A stretch of 64,000 bases of DNA from Coprobacter tertius. GTDB taxonomy: Bacteria > Bacteroidota > Bacteroidia > Bacteroidales > Coprobacteraceae. The DNA is taken from the NCBI RefSeq assembly GCF_024330105.1, contig NZ_JANDHW010000005.1:186001-250000 (forward strand). The letters run 5' to 3'. A model generated the notes under the pieces. It was not told the origin of the DNA, did no database searches, and saw only the letters and a program-made list of their open reading frames with translations. Position numbers and translations under genes: made by a program. Positions 9,663 to 20,571 of this stretch are shown piece by piece (the stretch's first letter is position 1; the number at the start of each line of letters is the position of its first letter).

Positions 9663-11585
9663 ATGAATCACGGATTTATTAAAGTTGCCGCAGCCATACC
9701 CGAAGTACAAGTTGCCGATTGTACTTTCAATGTTAAAAAGATACACCATATAATTGAAAAAGCGAACAATATGGGTATACAAATATTGGCTTTCCCAGAA
9801 CTGTCGGTAACCGGATATACTTGCGGCGATCTTTTCGGACAATCTTTTCTTCTCAAAGAAGCAGAAAATGCTTTAAAAGAATTGATCGAGTCACAGAAAG
9901 ACAATAAAATGCTATGCATCATAGGCATACCCGTCGCTCATGAAGACAAAATTTTTAATACTGCCGTTGCGTTTCAAAGCGGGAAAATATTAGGTTTAAT
10001 CCCCAAAACTTACCTCCCCAATTACAAAGAATTTTACGAAAAACGGTGGTTTTCTTCTTCATTAGCTTCAAAATCAACTACAATATTTTTTTGTGGTCAG
10101 GAAGTCCCTTTCGGGAAAGATTTGCTATTTACATATAAAGAATTAAATATAGGCATTGAAATATGCGAAGATTTGTGGATGCCTGTTCCTCCGAGTTCAC
10201 AACTCTGTATGCAAGGAGCAAATCTTATCATTAACCTTTCTGCTAGTAACGAACTTATCGGGAAACATGATTACCTCATATCTCTCATCAAACAACAATC
10301 TGCCCGGTGTATAACCAGCTATCTTTATGCTTCGGCAGGCTTCGGAGAATCTTCTACCGATATTGTTTTTTCAGGAAATGGAATTATCGCCGAAAATGGA
10401 AACATTTTGGCTCAAAGCGAACGCTTTTCATTAAAAGAACAGATTATTTACACTGAAATAGATATTGATAAATTATTACACGACAGAAAATTAAATGGAG
10501 ACTTTACCCTTGGTACAGGAGATAATAATTTCTGTAAAAAAATACCATTCGAATTAAAAACAGTAGAATTAACACCCCTGAATCGAAAATTCTCTCGACA
10601 ACCTTTTGTTCCTGAAAATGACAAATGCTTATACGAAAGATGTGAAGAAATACTGAACATGCAATCTTTCGCATTGGCAAAACGAATACAGCATACACAC
10701 GCCGATACTGTCGTCGTGGGAATTTCAGGAGGGCTCGACTCGACTCTTGCCTTATTAGTATGCATTAAAACATTCGATATGCTATCAATCCCTCACAAAC
10801 GTATCGTCGCTGTAACAATGCCGGGATTCGGTACTACAAACCGTACTTACCGTAACGCATTAAATCTCATGCAACAATTAGGGGTAACAATACGTGAGAT
10901 TAATATCCAAAAAGCTTGTATACAACATTTTAAAGATATAGGCCATAATGTCGATATTCATGATATTACCTATGAAAATTCTCAAGCCCGGGAACGTACG
11001 CAAATACTTATGGATATCGCTAACCAAACAAACGGATTAGTTATAGGTACCGGTGATCTCTCGGAGTTGGCTCTCGGATGGGCGACTTATAATGGAGATC
11101 ACATGTCGATGTACGGTGTTAACAGCAGCATTCCCAAAACGCTGGTTAAATATCTTGTAAAATGGGTAGCATTACAAGAGAAAGATACGAAAATAAAAGA
11201 GACATTACTGGATATTACAGAAACTCCTATAAGTCCCGAACTCTTACCAGCTGATAAGGAAGATAATATCATACAAAAAACAGAAGATCTTGTAGGACCG
11301 TACGAATTACATGATTTCTTTCTATATCATTTTTTACGTAATGGTTTCACTCCTTCCAAAATATTCTTTCTGGCACAAGAAGTTTTTTCCAAGGAATTTT
11401 CCGATGACACTATTCTTAAATGGATGAAAACTTTTTTCAGAAGATTTTTTAACCAACAATTCAAAAGATCTTGTTTAACAGACGGTCCTAAAGTAGGTTC
11501 GGTCAGCCTCTCCCCCAGAGGGGACTGGCGTATGCCCAGTGATGCCAGTTGTACACTTTGGTTAAAGGCCTGTGAAAGATTATAA
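9663..11585 (+). CDS. nadE: Glutamine-dependent NAD+ synthetase
   Basis: Last step of NAD biosynthesis: amidates deamido-NAD+ using ammonia released from glutamine. The N-terminal nitrilase-type amidase domain (about 1-290) has the Glu46-Lys115-Cys168 triad (FPELSVTG, LIPKTYLPN, GIEICEDLW). The C-terminal synthetase domain carries the PP-loop SGGLDS at 355-360 and GTGDLSELALGW. Length (640) fits the two-domain bacterial form. Transcribed alone from its own promoter; a hairpin shared with the convergent RND gene ends it. Confidence 0.96.
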   Translation: MNHGFIKVAAAIPEVQVADCTFNVKKIHHIIEKANNMGIQILAFPELSVTGYTCGDLFGQSFLLKEAENALKELIESQKDNKMLCIIGIPVAHEDKIFNTAVAFQSGKILGLIPKTYLPNYKEFYEKRWFSSSLASKSTTIFFCGQEVPFGKDLLFTYKELNIGIEICEDLWMPVPPSSQLCMQGANLIINLSASNELIGKHDYLISLIKQQSARCITSYLYASAGFGESSTDIVFSGNGIIAENGNILAQSERFSLKEQIIYTEIDIDKLLHDRKLNGDFTLGTGDNNFCKKIPFELKTVELTPLNRKFSRQPFVPENDKCLYERCEEILNMQSFALAKRIQHTHADTVVVGISGGLDSTLALLVCIKTFDMLSIPHKRIVAVTMPGFGTTNRTYRNALNLMQQLGVTIREINIQKACIQHFKDIGHNVDIHDITYENSQARERTQILMDIANQTNGLVIGTGDLSELALGWATYNGDHMSMYGVNSSIPKTLVKYLVKWVALQEKDTKIKETLLDITETPISPELLPADKEDNIIQKTEDLVGPYELHDFFLYHFLRNGFTPSKIFFLAQEVFSKEFSDDTILKWMKTFFRRFFNQQFKRSCLTDGPKVGSVSLSPRGDWRMPSDASCTLWLKACERL

Positions 11586-11601
11586 TATACTTAAAAACTA
11601 T

Positions 11602-11638
11602 ACAAAAGGGAAAAAGTACTTTAGCTTTTTCCCTTTGT
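11602..11638. terminator. Bidirectional terminator between nadE and the second RND gene
   Basis: Arms 11602-11615 and 11625-11638 (ACAAAAGGGAAAAAG / CTTTTTCCCTTTGT, one slipped base) form a stem with T-rich sequence on both sides. The right arm is the last codons of the RND gene and its stop codon (11621-11623) lies in the loop. Confidence 0.7.
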
Positions 11639-14600
11639 ATTTTTCCGTGCCACACCCATAAATAACGGCAGAAACAAAACTGTCGCTATGAATCCCATCA
11701 TAAGCCCCCCAATAGTTCCTGCCGCCAAAGGAAACCAAAATGCCTCTTTCGATGTCCCTATCAAAAATGGGATAAATCCCAATACGGTAGATATTACAGT
11801 AAGACATATTGGCCTTATTTTATGATTAAAAGCCTTAATATATGCCTTTAACGGAATAATTCCCGGATACCTCGCTCGTATATTGTTATACTCATCTAAT
11901 ATATAAATATTGGCATTTATCGTAATACCCGATAAAAGAACGAATGAAGCGAAACCACCCTGATCGAAATTAAGCTGAAATAGATAAAAAGTTAGAAATA
12001 CTCCGATATAGGCAATCGGGATTACAAAAAGAATATAAAAGGGCTGTTTTAAAGAATTAAATAAAATACTAGTACCAAAGTATATTATTACGAATATAAT
12101 AAATAATAACCAGTATTGTCCCATTCCTTTTTCACCCCAGAGACTCCAATTTCTTTCTGAAACCGTATAGCCCATCGGTAACTGCTTCCTAAATTCTTTT
12201 ATATTTTCTTCTAACATCCTATTTGCCTGATCATATGATCCGATATAATCAAAAGAAAGGTACAAATAATACTGTTGGTCTACTTTCGATACATTCTGTG
12301 GAGATTTTTCTTTGATGACAGTTGCCAATTCCGATAATTTATATTCTTTATCTTTTATACGCAAGGGAATATGGTACAAATCCCAAATATTATATTCATA
12401 CGACTGACGAGGGTATAAAACTATATTTTCTATACCAGATTCGAGATATAAATGCCCGATATCTGTACCTCTGGCAAACGCCGTGTTCAGTGCATTAAAC
12501 AATTCATAAGGTTCTATGCCCTCTTCTGCCATTCGGGATTTATCAAGATTAAATAAATATTCCTCATAATCATCTTTATAATAACTTCTTTCTGTATCTA
12601 TAGTGACGTCTTTTATCCTTCGATAATCAAGAAGTTTTCTTTTAAATCGCTCAGCCCATAAATATAGTTCATCATAATTATAACCATAAAAATTCACTCC
12701 ATATTGGCCAGAAGTTTCACGAACATCATTACTAAAGCCGTCTCCCACACCATATACTCCCCAACTTCCTCCTCCTATTTTAATGGATTTGCTAATTATC
12801 TCATTCTTTAAACGATAAGGAAACCCTGTATTCTGATATTCTTTTTTAAACAAAACATTAATATTCGCTCTTCTTGCACCATCGATCGATGTTTGAAATT
12901 GTTTTATTTCAGGATACTGGCTAATGTAATTTTCCATTCTTCTGATAATCGTATTCATCTGATCAATTGTTGCGCCATTCGGTAGAGTCGCTGTTATATA
13001 GAGAGACGTTTCTTTTCGATCGGAAAAATACGACCCGTTATATACATTTTGCATGAAAAGACGCAAAGTACCTCCCAAAACTTTATCGACAACAGGCTTA
13101 ATCTTTTCGATATACTTTTGATTACCTAACGTTATATTATAAAATTCTACCCAATGATTTTTTTCTTTCTCGGTATATATCCTATCAGGCAATAAAAAAA
13201 CAGGAAGACCAAATGCCAAAATAATTAATACAACAACAATCCCCCTCCATTTCCATATAAAACAGCAGAACAACTCATAGAAACGATTAAAAGCAAGCCT
13301 ATACTTTAATAAAAATGTTCCAAAACGACGATATTTACATCTATTTTTTGAAGTAACGCCAATAGGTAATTTATCAAGAATTGCCGGGACAAGAAATAAA
13401 GCGATTAAAATCGAAATAATCAGATTAACAATGATGACTCCTGCAAAATCAATAAGATTTAATTTTAATTTTTCATCTAAAAAGAAAATTATAGATAATG
13501 AAGCGATTGTAGTCAAAGTAGCAGTAAAAATCGCCACGAAAGCTTTCATATTCCCACGCCTGATAATTTGATCGGACATAACGATCGTATTATCGATCAT
13601 AAGAGTAAGGGAAATCGTAATACCGGCCAATGAATAAAGTTGTATTTCGAAACCTAAAAGATAATAAAATATAAAAGCAATCGATAAATTTATAAACAAC
13701 GAAACCGAAATTAATAATGTATATTTTAAATTGCGATAAGCTAATAAAGTAAAAATTAATAAGATTAGCAATGTTAATCCCGTACGGAAATAAATTTTAT
13801 TTAATTCATCTTTTAAATAATCGGTTGCATCATAACTCAAATGTATTTCATAACCGGAAGGTAATTCCGATTGAATGCTTACGATCAGCTCTTTTACTTT
13901 TTTACCCAATTCGAGCTGATTTGCATTTTCATCAGCTACAACAGATAAATATATTGAATTCAATCCATTGATACGATAATAACTATGGGGCTGTACTTCT
14001 ACATGATTTACTTCTACCAATTCCCCCAACTTAATAAGTTTACCCGCTCTGTTAGCTATTAATATATTTTGAACATCCTCAATTTTCATTTCATCATTAT
14101 CAGCCGCAAGAGCCAGCCTTATCCAATGATCCTTGCTACCTACATCTGAAAAAGAGACAGTTCCTAAAAATTCTTTTTTCATATAATTAGAAACTGCAGT
14201 CTGTATATCCGATACAGTAAGGCCTAAAGTCTCTAACTGTTTATAATCATATTCTAAGCGCCATTCCATAGGCGTAGCACCACTCACATCAACACGATAA
14301 ACCCCTTCTAATTGCGCCAGTTTCGTTTTTATATTTTTTTCGGTATATTGTTGTATCAGAAAAGAATTTACCGGAGCATTAATCGTATAGCTTATAAACG
14401 GAAGATTTGCATTTTCATCCGAACGACTTAAAGATATTTGCGGATATGAAACATTTGCAGGTAATTGCCCCCAACTCTGCCGAATAATTGTCGAGGCTTC
14501 GAATCTCGCCACATCCATGTCAGTATGTTCGTCGAAACGTATCGTAATATTGCCCCAACCATTGCCGGAGACAGATGAAATACCCTGAATTCCTCTCATT

Positions 14601-14812
14601 CGGGCCATCATAGCCTCTAATTTCGAAGTCGCCTCCTTTTCTACGATACGAGAAGATGATCCATACATACTAAATCCGATGCTTAGCTGAGGATAAGATT
14701 GTGAAGGAGATAATTTTATAGCCAATTTTGGTATAAAAGCCACCCCAACCAATGTAAGACACACAAAAGCCAGTATAACAGAAAAAGACGATATTTTAAA
14801 TGGATATTTCAT
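11621..14812 (-). CDS. RND efflux permease (second pump of the operon)
   Basis: Inner-membrane RND transporter of about 1,063 residues: one N-terminal membrane segment, a large periplasmic loop, a membrane bundle, a second loop and a second bundle. It is clearly diverged from the first pump of the operon. In the TM4 region it reads TLMIDNTIV, so it has one Asp where AcrB has Asp-Asp, and the TM10 Lys of AcrB is Asn here (GITINANI). Its ATG overlaps the stop of the outer-membrane channel gene by four bases, so it is co-translated with that gene. It may work with, or in place of, the other RND pump. Substrate unknown. Confidence 0.92.
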   Translation of the reverse strand: MKYPFKISSFSVILAFVCLTLVGVAFIPKLAIKLSPSQSYPQLSIGFSMYGSSSRIVEKEATSKLEAMMARMRGIQGISSVSGNGWGNITIRFDEHTDMDVARFEASTIIRQSWGQLPANVSYPQISLSRSDENANLPFISYTINAPVNSFLIQQYTEKNIKTKLAQLEGVYRVDVSGATPMEWRLEYDYKQLETLGLTVSDIQTAVSNYMKKEFLGTVSFSDVGSKDHWIRLALAADNDEMKIEDVQNILIANRAGKLIKLGELVEVNHVEVQPHSYYRINGLNSIYLSVVADENANQLELGKKVKELIVSIQSELPSGYEIHLSYDATDYLKDELNKIYFRTGLTLLILLIFTLLAYRNLKYTLLISVSLFINLSIAFIFYYLLGFEIQLYSLAGITISLTLMIDNTIVMSDQIIRRGNMKAFVAIFTATLTTIASLSIIFFLDEKLKLNLIDFAGVIIVNLIISILIALFLVPAILDKLPIGVTSKNRCKYRRFGTFLLKYRLAFNRFYELFCCFIWKWRGIVVVLIILAFGLPVFLLPDRIYTEKEKNHWVEFYNITLGNQKYIEKIKPVVDKVLGGTLRLFMQNVYNGSYFSDRKETSLYITATLPNGATIDQMNTIIRRMENYISQYPEIKQFQTSIDGARRANINVLFKKEYQNTGFPYRLKNEIISKSIKIGGGSWGVYGVGDGFSNDVRETSGQYGVNFYGYNYDELYLWAERFKRKLLDYRRIKDVTIDTERSYYKDDYEEYLFNLDKSRMAEEGIEPYELFNALNTAFARGTDIGHLYLESGIENIVLYPRQSYEYNIWDLYHIPLRIKDKEYKLSELATVIKEKSPQNVSKVDQQYYLYLSFDYIGSYDQANRMLEENIKEFRKQLPMGYTVSERNWSLWGEKGMGQYWLLFIIFVIIYFGTSILFNSLKQPFYILFVIPIAYIGVFLTFYLFQLNFDQGGFASFVLLSGITINANIYILDEYNNIRARYPGIIPLKAYIKAFNHKIRPICLTVISTVLGFIPFLIGTSKEAFWFPLAAGTIGGLMMGFIATVLFLPLFMGVARKNTKGKS

Positions 14813-16305
14813 CTATGAATGTTCATCATTTCGTCAAATGAATCGGAAAGCATACGCTGCTCTTCAAAATCGAACAATGTCATTTTTCTAATTTTATAAT
14901 AGCTCAACCAATAATTCTGCAATGCAGAGATATAATTTTTTCGAGCTTCTTTTTGCCTCGAGAGAGCCATTGTGAGACTATTTATATCCGATTTTCCAAT
15001 AATAAAACGTTCCCTCGTCGATTCATATGCAAGATTAGCTAATTCTAAAGCCTCCTCAGCACTTCCTATAAGGTCTTTTTGTATATTGAAATCATTCACA
15101 GTCATAATTACATCCTGTTCCATTTGCAAAATTTTCTGTTGTACAGAAATTTTAGTGACATTCAACGTATTTTTAGCCATATTAGCCCGACCTTTTCTAA
15201 CACCCCAATCAATAATTGGAATGGTTAGACCTATACTTACGATGTCTTGTTGTAAAGGATGATGATAAGAACCGGTGAAATTACTTGCTACTTGATTGAA
15301 TCCAACACTTGCATAAATACTAGCATCGAACGTTGAACTTTTACGAGTACGATCCACTTCCCTTTCAGCCTCGAGAATCTCTTGTTTATACGAAAGAAAA
15401 TCAGGATTATTTTCTTTTGCATATCTCAATGCGTCGTCAGCATCGATATCGATATCACGTGGTCTATCCGGAAGTGTAAGTTTAACGATCGTCTCTTTAT
15501 CCATATTCAGATAAGATACGAAATTAAACATGGCCCGTTTCAAGCTTATCTCTGTATTTTTTAATGTATTACGTGCATTTACAGCTTCCAACTTCAATGT
15601 CAGCAAATCAGCCCGTGAAATAGCCGCAATACCATGCCGGCTCTCACCGATTTTATACAGTGTATCGGAAGAAGCTACATTATCCAAGGCCATATCATAC
15701 TCAACTTGAGCCATTGCCAGATTAAAGAAATAATTAATAACCGTTTCAGCAATTTCCTCCGAGTTATAAATATATTGACGTTTAGCTTTCTCATATTTTA
15801 ATGGTTCTATTTTCCTCTCCCATTTAAAACTGTTAAAGCCGAATAATGATTGAGAATAACCGATACGAAAAGGCACAGTAGTGAACTGAGAATAAGTATT
15901 TTCACCAAAATTACGCATATACCCCAATTCTGAATCGATAAAAAAAGTACCTCCGGTAAAATCGAGATTTTGACTTATCGATAAATTCCCATAAGAGTAC
16001 AATGATTGTTGTTTACGATAAACATCGATATTACTCTCATAATCGTAACGTTTTGTAAAATCACGATTATACTGTATCGGAGTTGTTTTCAATGTAAGCG
16101 AAGGCAAACGCCCTGCTTTATAAGAACGATATTCCCAATAACTCGAAAGATATAAATTCTGAGTACGGAATGCCTGTAACGAACTATCTTTTGCTAACAT
16201 GATACTTTGTTGCAGATCCAGTTTCATTTGTGAATAAGTATTCACAAAAAAAAGGCTTAATGAAACCGATATAATAAAAAATCTTTTTATAACCACATCT
16301 CTCAT
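14809..16305 (-). CDS. TolC-like outer-membrane efflux channel
   Basis: Outer-membrane factor that completes the tripartite pump. A signal peptide (RFFIISVSLSLFFVNTYS) is followed by two repeated OEP domains with long amphipathic helices, for example LANLAYESTRERFIIGKSDI near the C-terminus. About 498 residues from the chosen Met, usual for the family. The reading frame extends upstream to 16386, inside the preceding RND gene, but the Met at 16305 directly precedes the signal peptide and leaves a 19-base gap. It sits between the two RND genes rather than at the end of the operon. Confidence 0.88.
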   Translation of the reverse strand: MRDVVIKRFFIISVSLSLFFVNTYSQMKLDLQQSIMLAKDSSLQAFRTQNLYLSSYWEYRSYKAGRLPSLTLKTTPIQYNRDFTKRYDYESNIDVYRKQQSLYSYGNLSISQNLDFTGGTFFIDSELGYMRNFGENTYSQFTTVPFRIGYSQSLFGFNSFKWERKIEPLKYEKAKRQYIYNSEEIAETVINYFFNLAMAQVEYDMALDNVASSDTLYKIGESRHGIAAISRADLLTLKLEAVNARNTLKNTEISLKRAMFNFVSYLNMDKETIVKLTLPDRPRDIDIDADDALRYAKENNPDFLSYKQEILEAEREVDRTRKSSTFDASIYASVGFNQVASNFTGSYHHPLQQDIVSIGLTIPIIDWGVRKGRANMAKNTLNVTKISVQQKILQMEQDVIMTVNDFNIQKDLIGSAEEALELANLAYESTRERFIIGKSDINSLTMALSRQKEARKNYISALQNYWLSYYKIRKMTLFDFEEQRMLSDSFDEMMNIHR

Positions 16306-16324
16306 TTTACAAAAAATACTATGT

Positions 16325-19300
16325 TCATTTATCATTCCTGAAGTTTTCTTTTTTCCGATATATCCACCAATAAACCAAAGGAACAACGAACAGACTGACT
16401 GGCGTTCCGATAACCATTCCTCCTATTGTTGCTAAAGCCAATGGCTTTTCAAGTTCAGAACCCATATCGTGACTGAATAATAAGGGAGCCATACACACGA
16501 TTGAAGTAAGACTGGTCATTAATATAGCGTTAAGTCGCCGACGACCTGCCTCATGAATAGCATCCATCAATCTCATTCCACTCCGTCTCAACTGATTCAT
16601 TATATCAACTTTCAGAATACTATCGTTAATAATTATACCACATGTCACAATAATACCGATAGCCGACATAAGATTAAGACTATGCCCCAAAATAATCAGT
16701 AATCCTAAAGCTGCTGCTATATCAATCGGAATCTCAAGTAACACGATAAGCGGTTGCATAAAACTCTCGAACTGTGCAGCCAAAATAAAATACATCAGTA
16801 AAATTGAGATAAATAAAATGATCATAAGTTCTCCCAACATTTTTCGGTTAGAAAAATAAGAACCAGAAAAATCGACATCCCACTGATCATCTGCCGTAAC
16901 ATTTTTCTTTACGGTACGCACAACCTCTTCGGGATCATTTACATCATAAAAATTAAAAGGAAGATATTCGCCATTACGACCTGCAACAATTGTTTTTACA
17001 TCTTCCGACTGTGAAATACTGACAAAAGAACTCAACGGAACCTGATTACTACCATTCACCGATATCAATGTATTATTAATAACATCCTCGACCTTATTCT
17101 CATCTCCCCCCAACATAATAGGTAAATACTGCTGATAAGATCTCAATAGTGTAATTTCATTCCCCTTGAAAGATGACTTTAATATTTGATATATATTATT
17201 ATAGGATATATTATATAATAACAATCGTTCTTTATCGATATGCAGATTCAATTGTTTCTGAAAAGATATTCCGTCCGGAATATATCCGGTTTCTTTAACC
17301 AGGTATTTCTTTATTGATCTTATATTTTCTGATGTCGGCACTTTATCGGTTTCACGTGTATAATACTCGATCGTTAAATCTGGCTCTCCCGTAACAAATA
17401 TCCGTTCGAAAATCGTACCTACAGGAGAAAATGTTACGATAGCATCAGGATATTTATCATTAAAATATCGACGTGTAATTTTTTTCATTTCCTCGAGATT
17501 TTCAGGTAGAAGAACACGGAAATATATTTCAGATTCCGAAGAGGTTTGTTCTTTTTCCGAATTTAAAAGAAATTGTTGCTGACCGATCAGAGCAGAATTT
17601 TCTACAGTCTTGTCTTCTACAAATTTTAAAAAATTATTGGTACGCGCTATATTTTCATTTAAATGAATATTCTGGTTCCATTCAATTTTAGCTAATAATT
17701 CTGTCTGACTTATATCGGGCATTTTTTCTTTGGGGATAATCACAAAAAGTAATGCGCATACAGGAAAAACAATAATCATAATAAAAGCAGTCAGGGTTTT
17801 ATGTCTGAATATCCAAGATATACAAATACTATATATTCTTTCATGTACAGGTACTGTACCGGACTTATCTTTTATTTTTTTGAAAAAGGGATTTTTAATA
17901 CTCGAAAATATACGAGGTACTTTTATAGAATAAATCAATTTATACAGGACCGGCAACAAAACAATCCCCGTAGCATAAGAAACCAGCAAACCCACAGTTA
18001 CCGAAAATGCCTGATCGAAAAATAAAGCACCGGCAATCCCACTCAGAAAAATGAGAGGTACAAAAACCGATATTGTAGTCAGAGAAGAACTCAACATGGG
18101 AGCAATCACCTCATTGGTTCCCATTATACATGCTTCATCCAGAGAATAATTTTTATTTTGATATTGTCTTATATTATCAGTTACGATAATTGAACTATCG
18201 ATCATCATTCCTAATGCCAACACGAGTCCGGTAAGAGAAATTACATTAAATGTGACATGGAACAAATAAAAAAACAGCAAGCAGATAATTAGAGAAACAA
18301 ACATACTCAGTCCGATAATTAATGGAGACCGTACATCATTCATAAATAAGGCAGAAACTAACCAGACGAATATAAAAGCCAAAATTAAATTTTGTTGAAG
18401 ATTCGAAATCGTATAATCAAGTAATTGTGTCTGATTCTGAGAAATATTAAATTCAATATCCGGATAATTTTTTGATAAATTTTCTATGACCCCATTAAGT
18501 GCAGCTTGCATTTTTCCCATATTTTCAGACGTTTGCTTAATGATCGCCATAGTAACTGCCCGCTTCCCATTATAATAGGCTACTCCATTTTCTTTTTCCG
18601 GAACCATTTCGACACGGGCAATATCTTTTAACTGGTATATCTTTCCATTCTTACGAATATAAGTATTAGCAACATCTTCTACTGTGCGCATTACTGAAGA
18701 AAAATTAATAATGTATTCGTAATAGCCGTCTTTTATGACCATATTACCCGGATCGACATTATTATTTTTTAAAGCCGACTCAATATCGGAATGAGTTATT
18801 CCGGAAACTTTCATCGTATTTTCATCCGGAACAATCTGAATTTGTTTATTCATTAGTCCGGTCACATCTACCATAGCAACTTGAGGCAATTGCTCTATAC
18901 GACGCTTTATTACCGACTCGGAAAATTCGCATAAATCGAGAAAAGCATTTATATCGTTTTCTCCCTTTTCTTTCAATGTAAGATTCAAATTGAAAACAGG
19001 GATATCGGTTGCACTTGCTTTTATTACCTTCGGTCTCGATATTTCTTTAGGTAAATAATTCATCGCAGCATCTATTTTTTCATTCACTTCAATAAATGCC
19101 AGATCTGTATTTACTCCATATTCAAAACTCAACTTAATAACAGCACTCCCATCCCGGGTCTCCGATCGTATATCCTTCAATTTCCCAATCTGTAACAACT
19201 GTCTGCGAATAGGTGAAACTGCAGAATTCTCGAGTTCCCTCGCAGATGAATTGTTCGATGTTACCTGTATCGTTATTTCTGGGATAGCAATATTGGGCAA

Positions 19301-19402
19301 TAAAGATACCGGAATATTAAGATATGTAATAATTCCTAATATAAAAAATGCCGTAAAGGCCATTAAAACAGCAATAGGACGATGTATAAGAAACCTTATC
19401 AT
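16325..19402 (-). CDS. RND efflux permease (first pump of the operon)
   Basis: Proton-driven inner-membrane RND pump, 1,025 residues, with the usual two-bundle layout. The N-terminus MIRFLIHRPIAVLMAFTAFF and PVSLLPNIAIPEITIQV are typical of the HAE/HME branch. TM4 reads ALGMMIDSSIIV: a single Asp in place of the AcrB Asp pair; the AcrB TM10 Lys position is Asn (GIIINDSIL). It lies 18 bases after the adaptor gene and just before the channel gene. It may form hetero-oligomers with the second RND protein, as MdtB and MdtC do; this is inference. Confidence 0.94.
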   Translation of the reverse strand: MIRFLIHRPIAVLMAFTAFFILGIITYLNIPVSLLPNIAIPEITIQVTSNNSSARELENSAVSPIRRQLLQIGKLKDIRSETRDGSAVIKLSFEYGVNTDLAFIEVNEKIDAAMNYLPKEISRPKVIKASATDIPVFNLNLTLKEKGENDINAFLDLCEFSESVIKRRIEQLPQVAMVDVTGLMNKQIQIVPDENTMKVSGITHSDIESALKNNNVDPGNMVIKDGYYEYIINFSSVMRTVEDVANTYIRKNGKIYQLKDIARVEMVPEKENGVAYYNGKRAVTMAIIKQTSENMGKMQAALNGVIENLSKNYPDIEFNISQNQTQLLDYTISNLQQNLILAFIFVWLVSALFMNDVRSPLIIGLSMFVSLIICLLFFYLFHVTFNVISLTGLVLALGMMIDSSIIVTDNIRQYQNKNYSLDEACIMGTNEVIAPMLSSSLTTISVFVPLIFLSGIAGALFFDQAFSVTVGLLVSYATGIVLLPVLYKLIYSIKVPRIFSSIKNPFFKKIKDKSGTVPVHERIYSICISWIFRHKTLTAFIMIIVFPVCALLFVIIPKEKMPDISQTELLAKIEWNQNIHLNENIARTNNFLKFVEDKTVENSALIGQQQFLLNSEKEQTSSESEIYFRVLLPENLEEMKKITRRYFNDKYPDAIVTFSPVGTIFERIFVTGEPDLTIEYYTRETDKVPTSENIRSIKKYLVKETGYIPDGISFQKQLNLHIDKERLLLYNISYNNIYQILKSSFKGNEITLLRSYQQYLPIMLGGDENKVEDVINNTLISVNGSNQVPLSSFVSISQSEDVKTIVAGRNGEYLPFNFYDVNDPEEVVRTVKKNVTADDQWDVDFSGSYFSNRKMLGELMIILFISILLMYFILAAQFESFMQPLIVLLEIPIDIAAALGLLIILGHSLNLMSAIGIIVTCGIIINDSILKVDIMNQLRRSGMRLMDAIHEAGRRRLNAILMTSLTSIVCMAPLLFSHDMGSELEKPLALATIGGMVIGTPVSLFVVPLVYWWIYRKKENFRNDK

Positions 19403-19420
19403 TTAAATTCTTTTATACTG

Positions 19421-20488
19421 TTATTTTATTAATTGTACAGGTGTCTCATGAGCCAAATTTATATTCCCTTCATAAATAACGCTATCCCCATCCTGTAATC
19501 CTCCTGTAATTACATAACCATCTGAATTTTCCATCCCGGTTTCTACATAATTCCACATCGCTCGCCCTCCTTTCAATGTAAAAACCACTTTCCGATTTGT
19601 TCTCAACACCAAAGCTTCTTTCGGAATTACTAATTGCCTATCTACCATTCTTTGAACCAATACTTTAGCATTCATACCATCGTATAAACTATTTTTACCT
19701 TTGTCTAAAATCTTTGCTTTAATCCTTACCATACCATTTGCATCTACTACCGGATTTATCTCGGATATCTGTCCATTGACAACATAATTATTGATCGAAT
19801 ATGGAGAAATTTTTACCTTATCCCCAACTTTTAACAATGCGATTTCACTTTCAAGTACATTAAAAACGATTTCCAGATCATTATTTCCAATTATGCTACA
19901 AAAAACATCTGATCCCGACAAATTATATTCTTTTTGGGTAAGATTGGCCACCACTCCATCAAAAGGAGCATAAAGAACCGAATTACGCAAGTTATATTCC
20001 GCCATCTCATATTGTATGAGGCTATTGTCATAATTACTTCTGAGTTTTGCCACTTTCATCACACCTTCTGGTATATGCATCGAATCCTTAAGAGAATAGC
20101 CCTGACTAATAAGAACATCCTGTAATTCTAAACGTACTTTTTCGAGATTATCTTTTGACTGCTTCAAACTATTCATCAGTTTAAACGGATCTAAAGATGC
20201 AATTTTCTGTCCTTTCACAACTTTGTCCCCATTCTTTACATAAATACGGGATATAATCTCAGATGTTTCGAAACGGATATCAGCTTTTCGGGCTGCTGTA
20301 ATTATTCCATTTGCAACTAATTCATGATGAAAATCACTATAAGTAAGCTTCATCGCTTTCACTTTATCCTGAGTTTCTGGTAATAGAGTCGAAACATTCC
20401 TTTCTTTTTCGCTCTTAGTAGCTGTATCATGACAAGCACTTATAAAAATCAAAGACACAATACTTATGATGAGAAAAAACTTTTTCAT
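19421..20488 (-). CDS. HlyD/AcrA-like periplasmic adaptor lipoprotein
   Basis: Membrane-fusion protein linking the RND pump to the outer-membrane channel. Lipoprotein signal with lipobox LIFISAC; a split lipoyl domain (KNGDKVVKGQKIASLDPF and later YAPFDGVVANLTQKE), an alpha-helical hairpin between them, and a beta-barrel part with KVLVQRMVDRQLVIPKEAL. 355 residues is normal. It is the first gene of the four-gene efflux operon running left to 11621. No regulator gene lies next to it. Confidence 0.93.
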   Translation of the reverse strand: MKKFFLIISIVSLIFISACHDTATKSEKERNVSTLLPETQDKVKAMKLTYSDFHHELVANGIITAARKADIRFETSEIISRIYVKNGDKVVKGQKIASLDPFKLMNSLKQSKDNLEKVRLELQDVLISQGYSLKDSMHIPEGVMKVAKLRSNYDNSLIQYEMAEYNLRNSVLYAPFDGVVANLTQKEYNLSGSDVFCSIIGNNDLEIVFNVLESEIALLKVGDKVKISPYSINNYVVNGQISEINPVVDANGMVRIKAKILDKGKNSLYDGMNAKVLVQRMVDRQLVIPKEALVLRTNRKVVFTLKGGRAMWNYVETGMENSDGYVITGGLQDGDSVIYEGNINLAHETPVQLIK

Positions 20489-20571
20489 ATATGCTGAAAT
20501 TCTTAAATACTCTTACTAAATAACTCGGTTTTATAAAAATATATCATATTTATCATTTTACAAAAAAAATT

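Noticed and set aside
16306-16386. Upstream start for the TolC-like protein
   Set aside because: It would overlap the RND gene by 62 bases and put extra residues before a good signal peptide.
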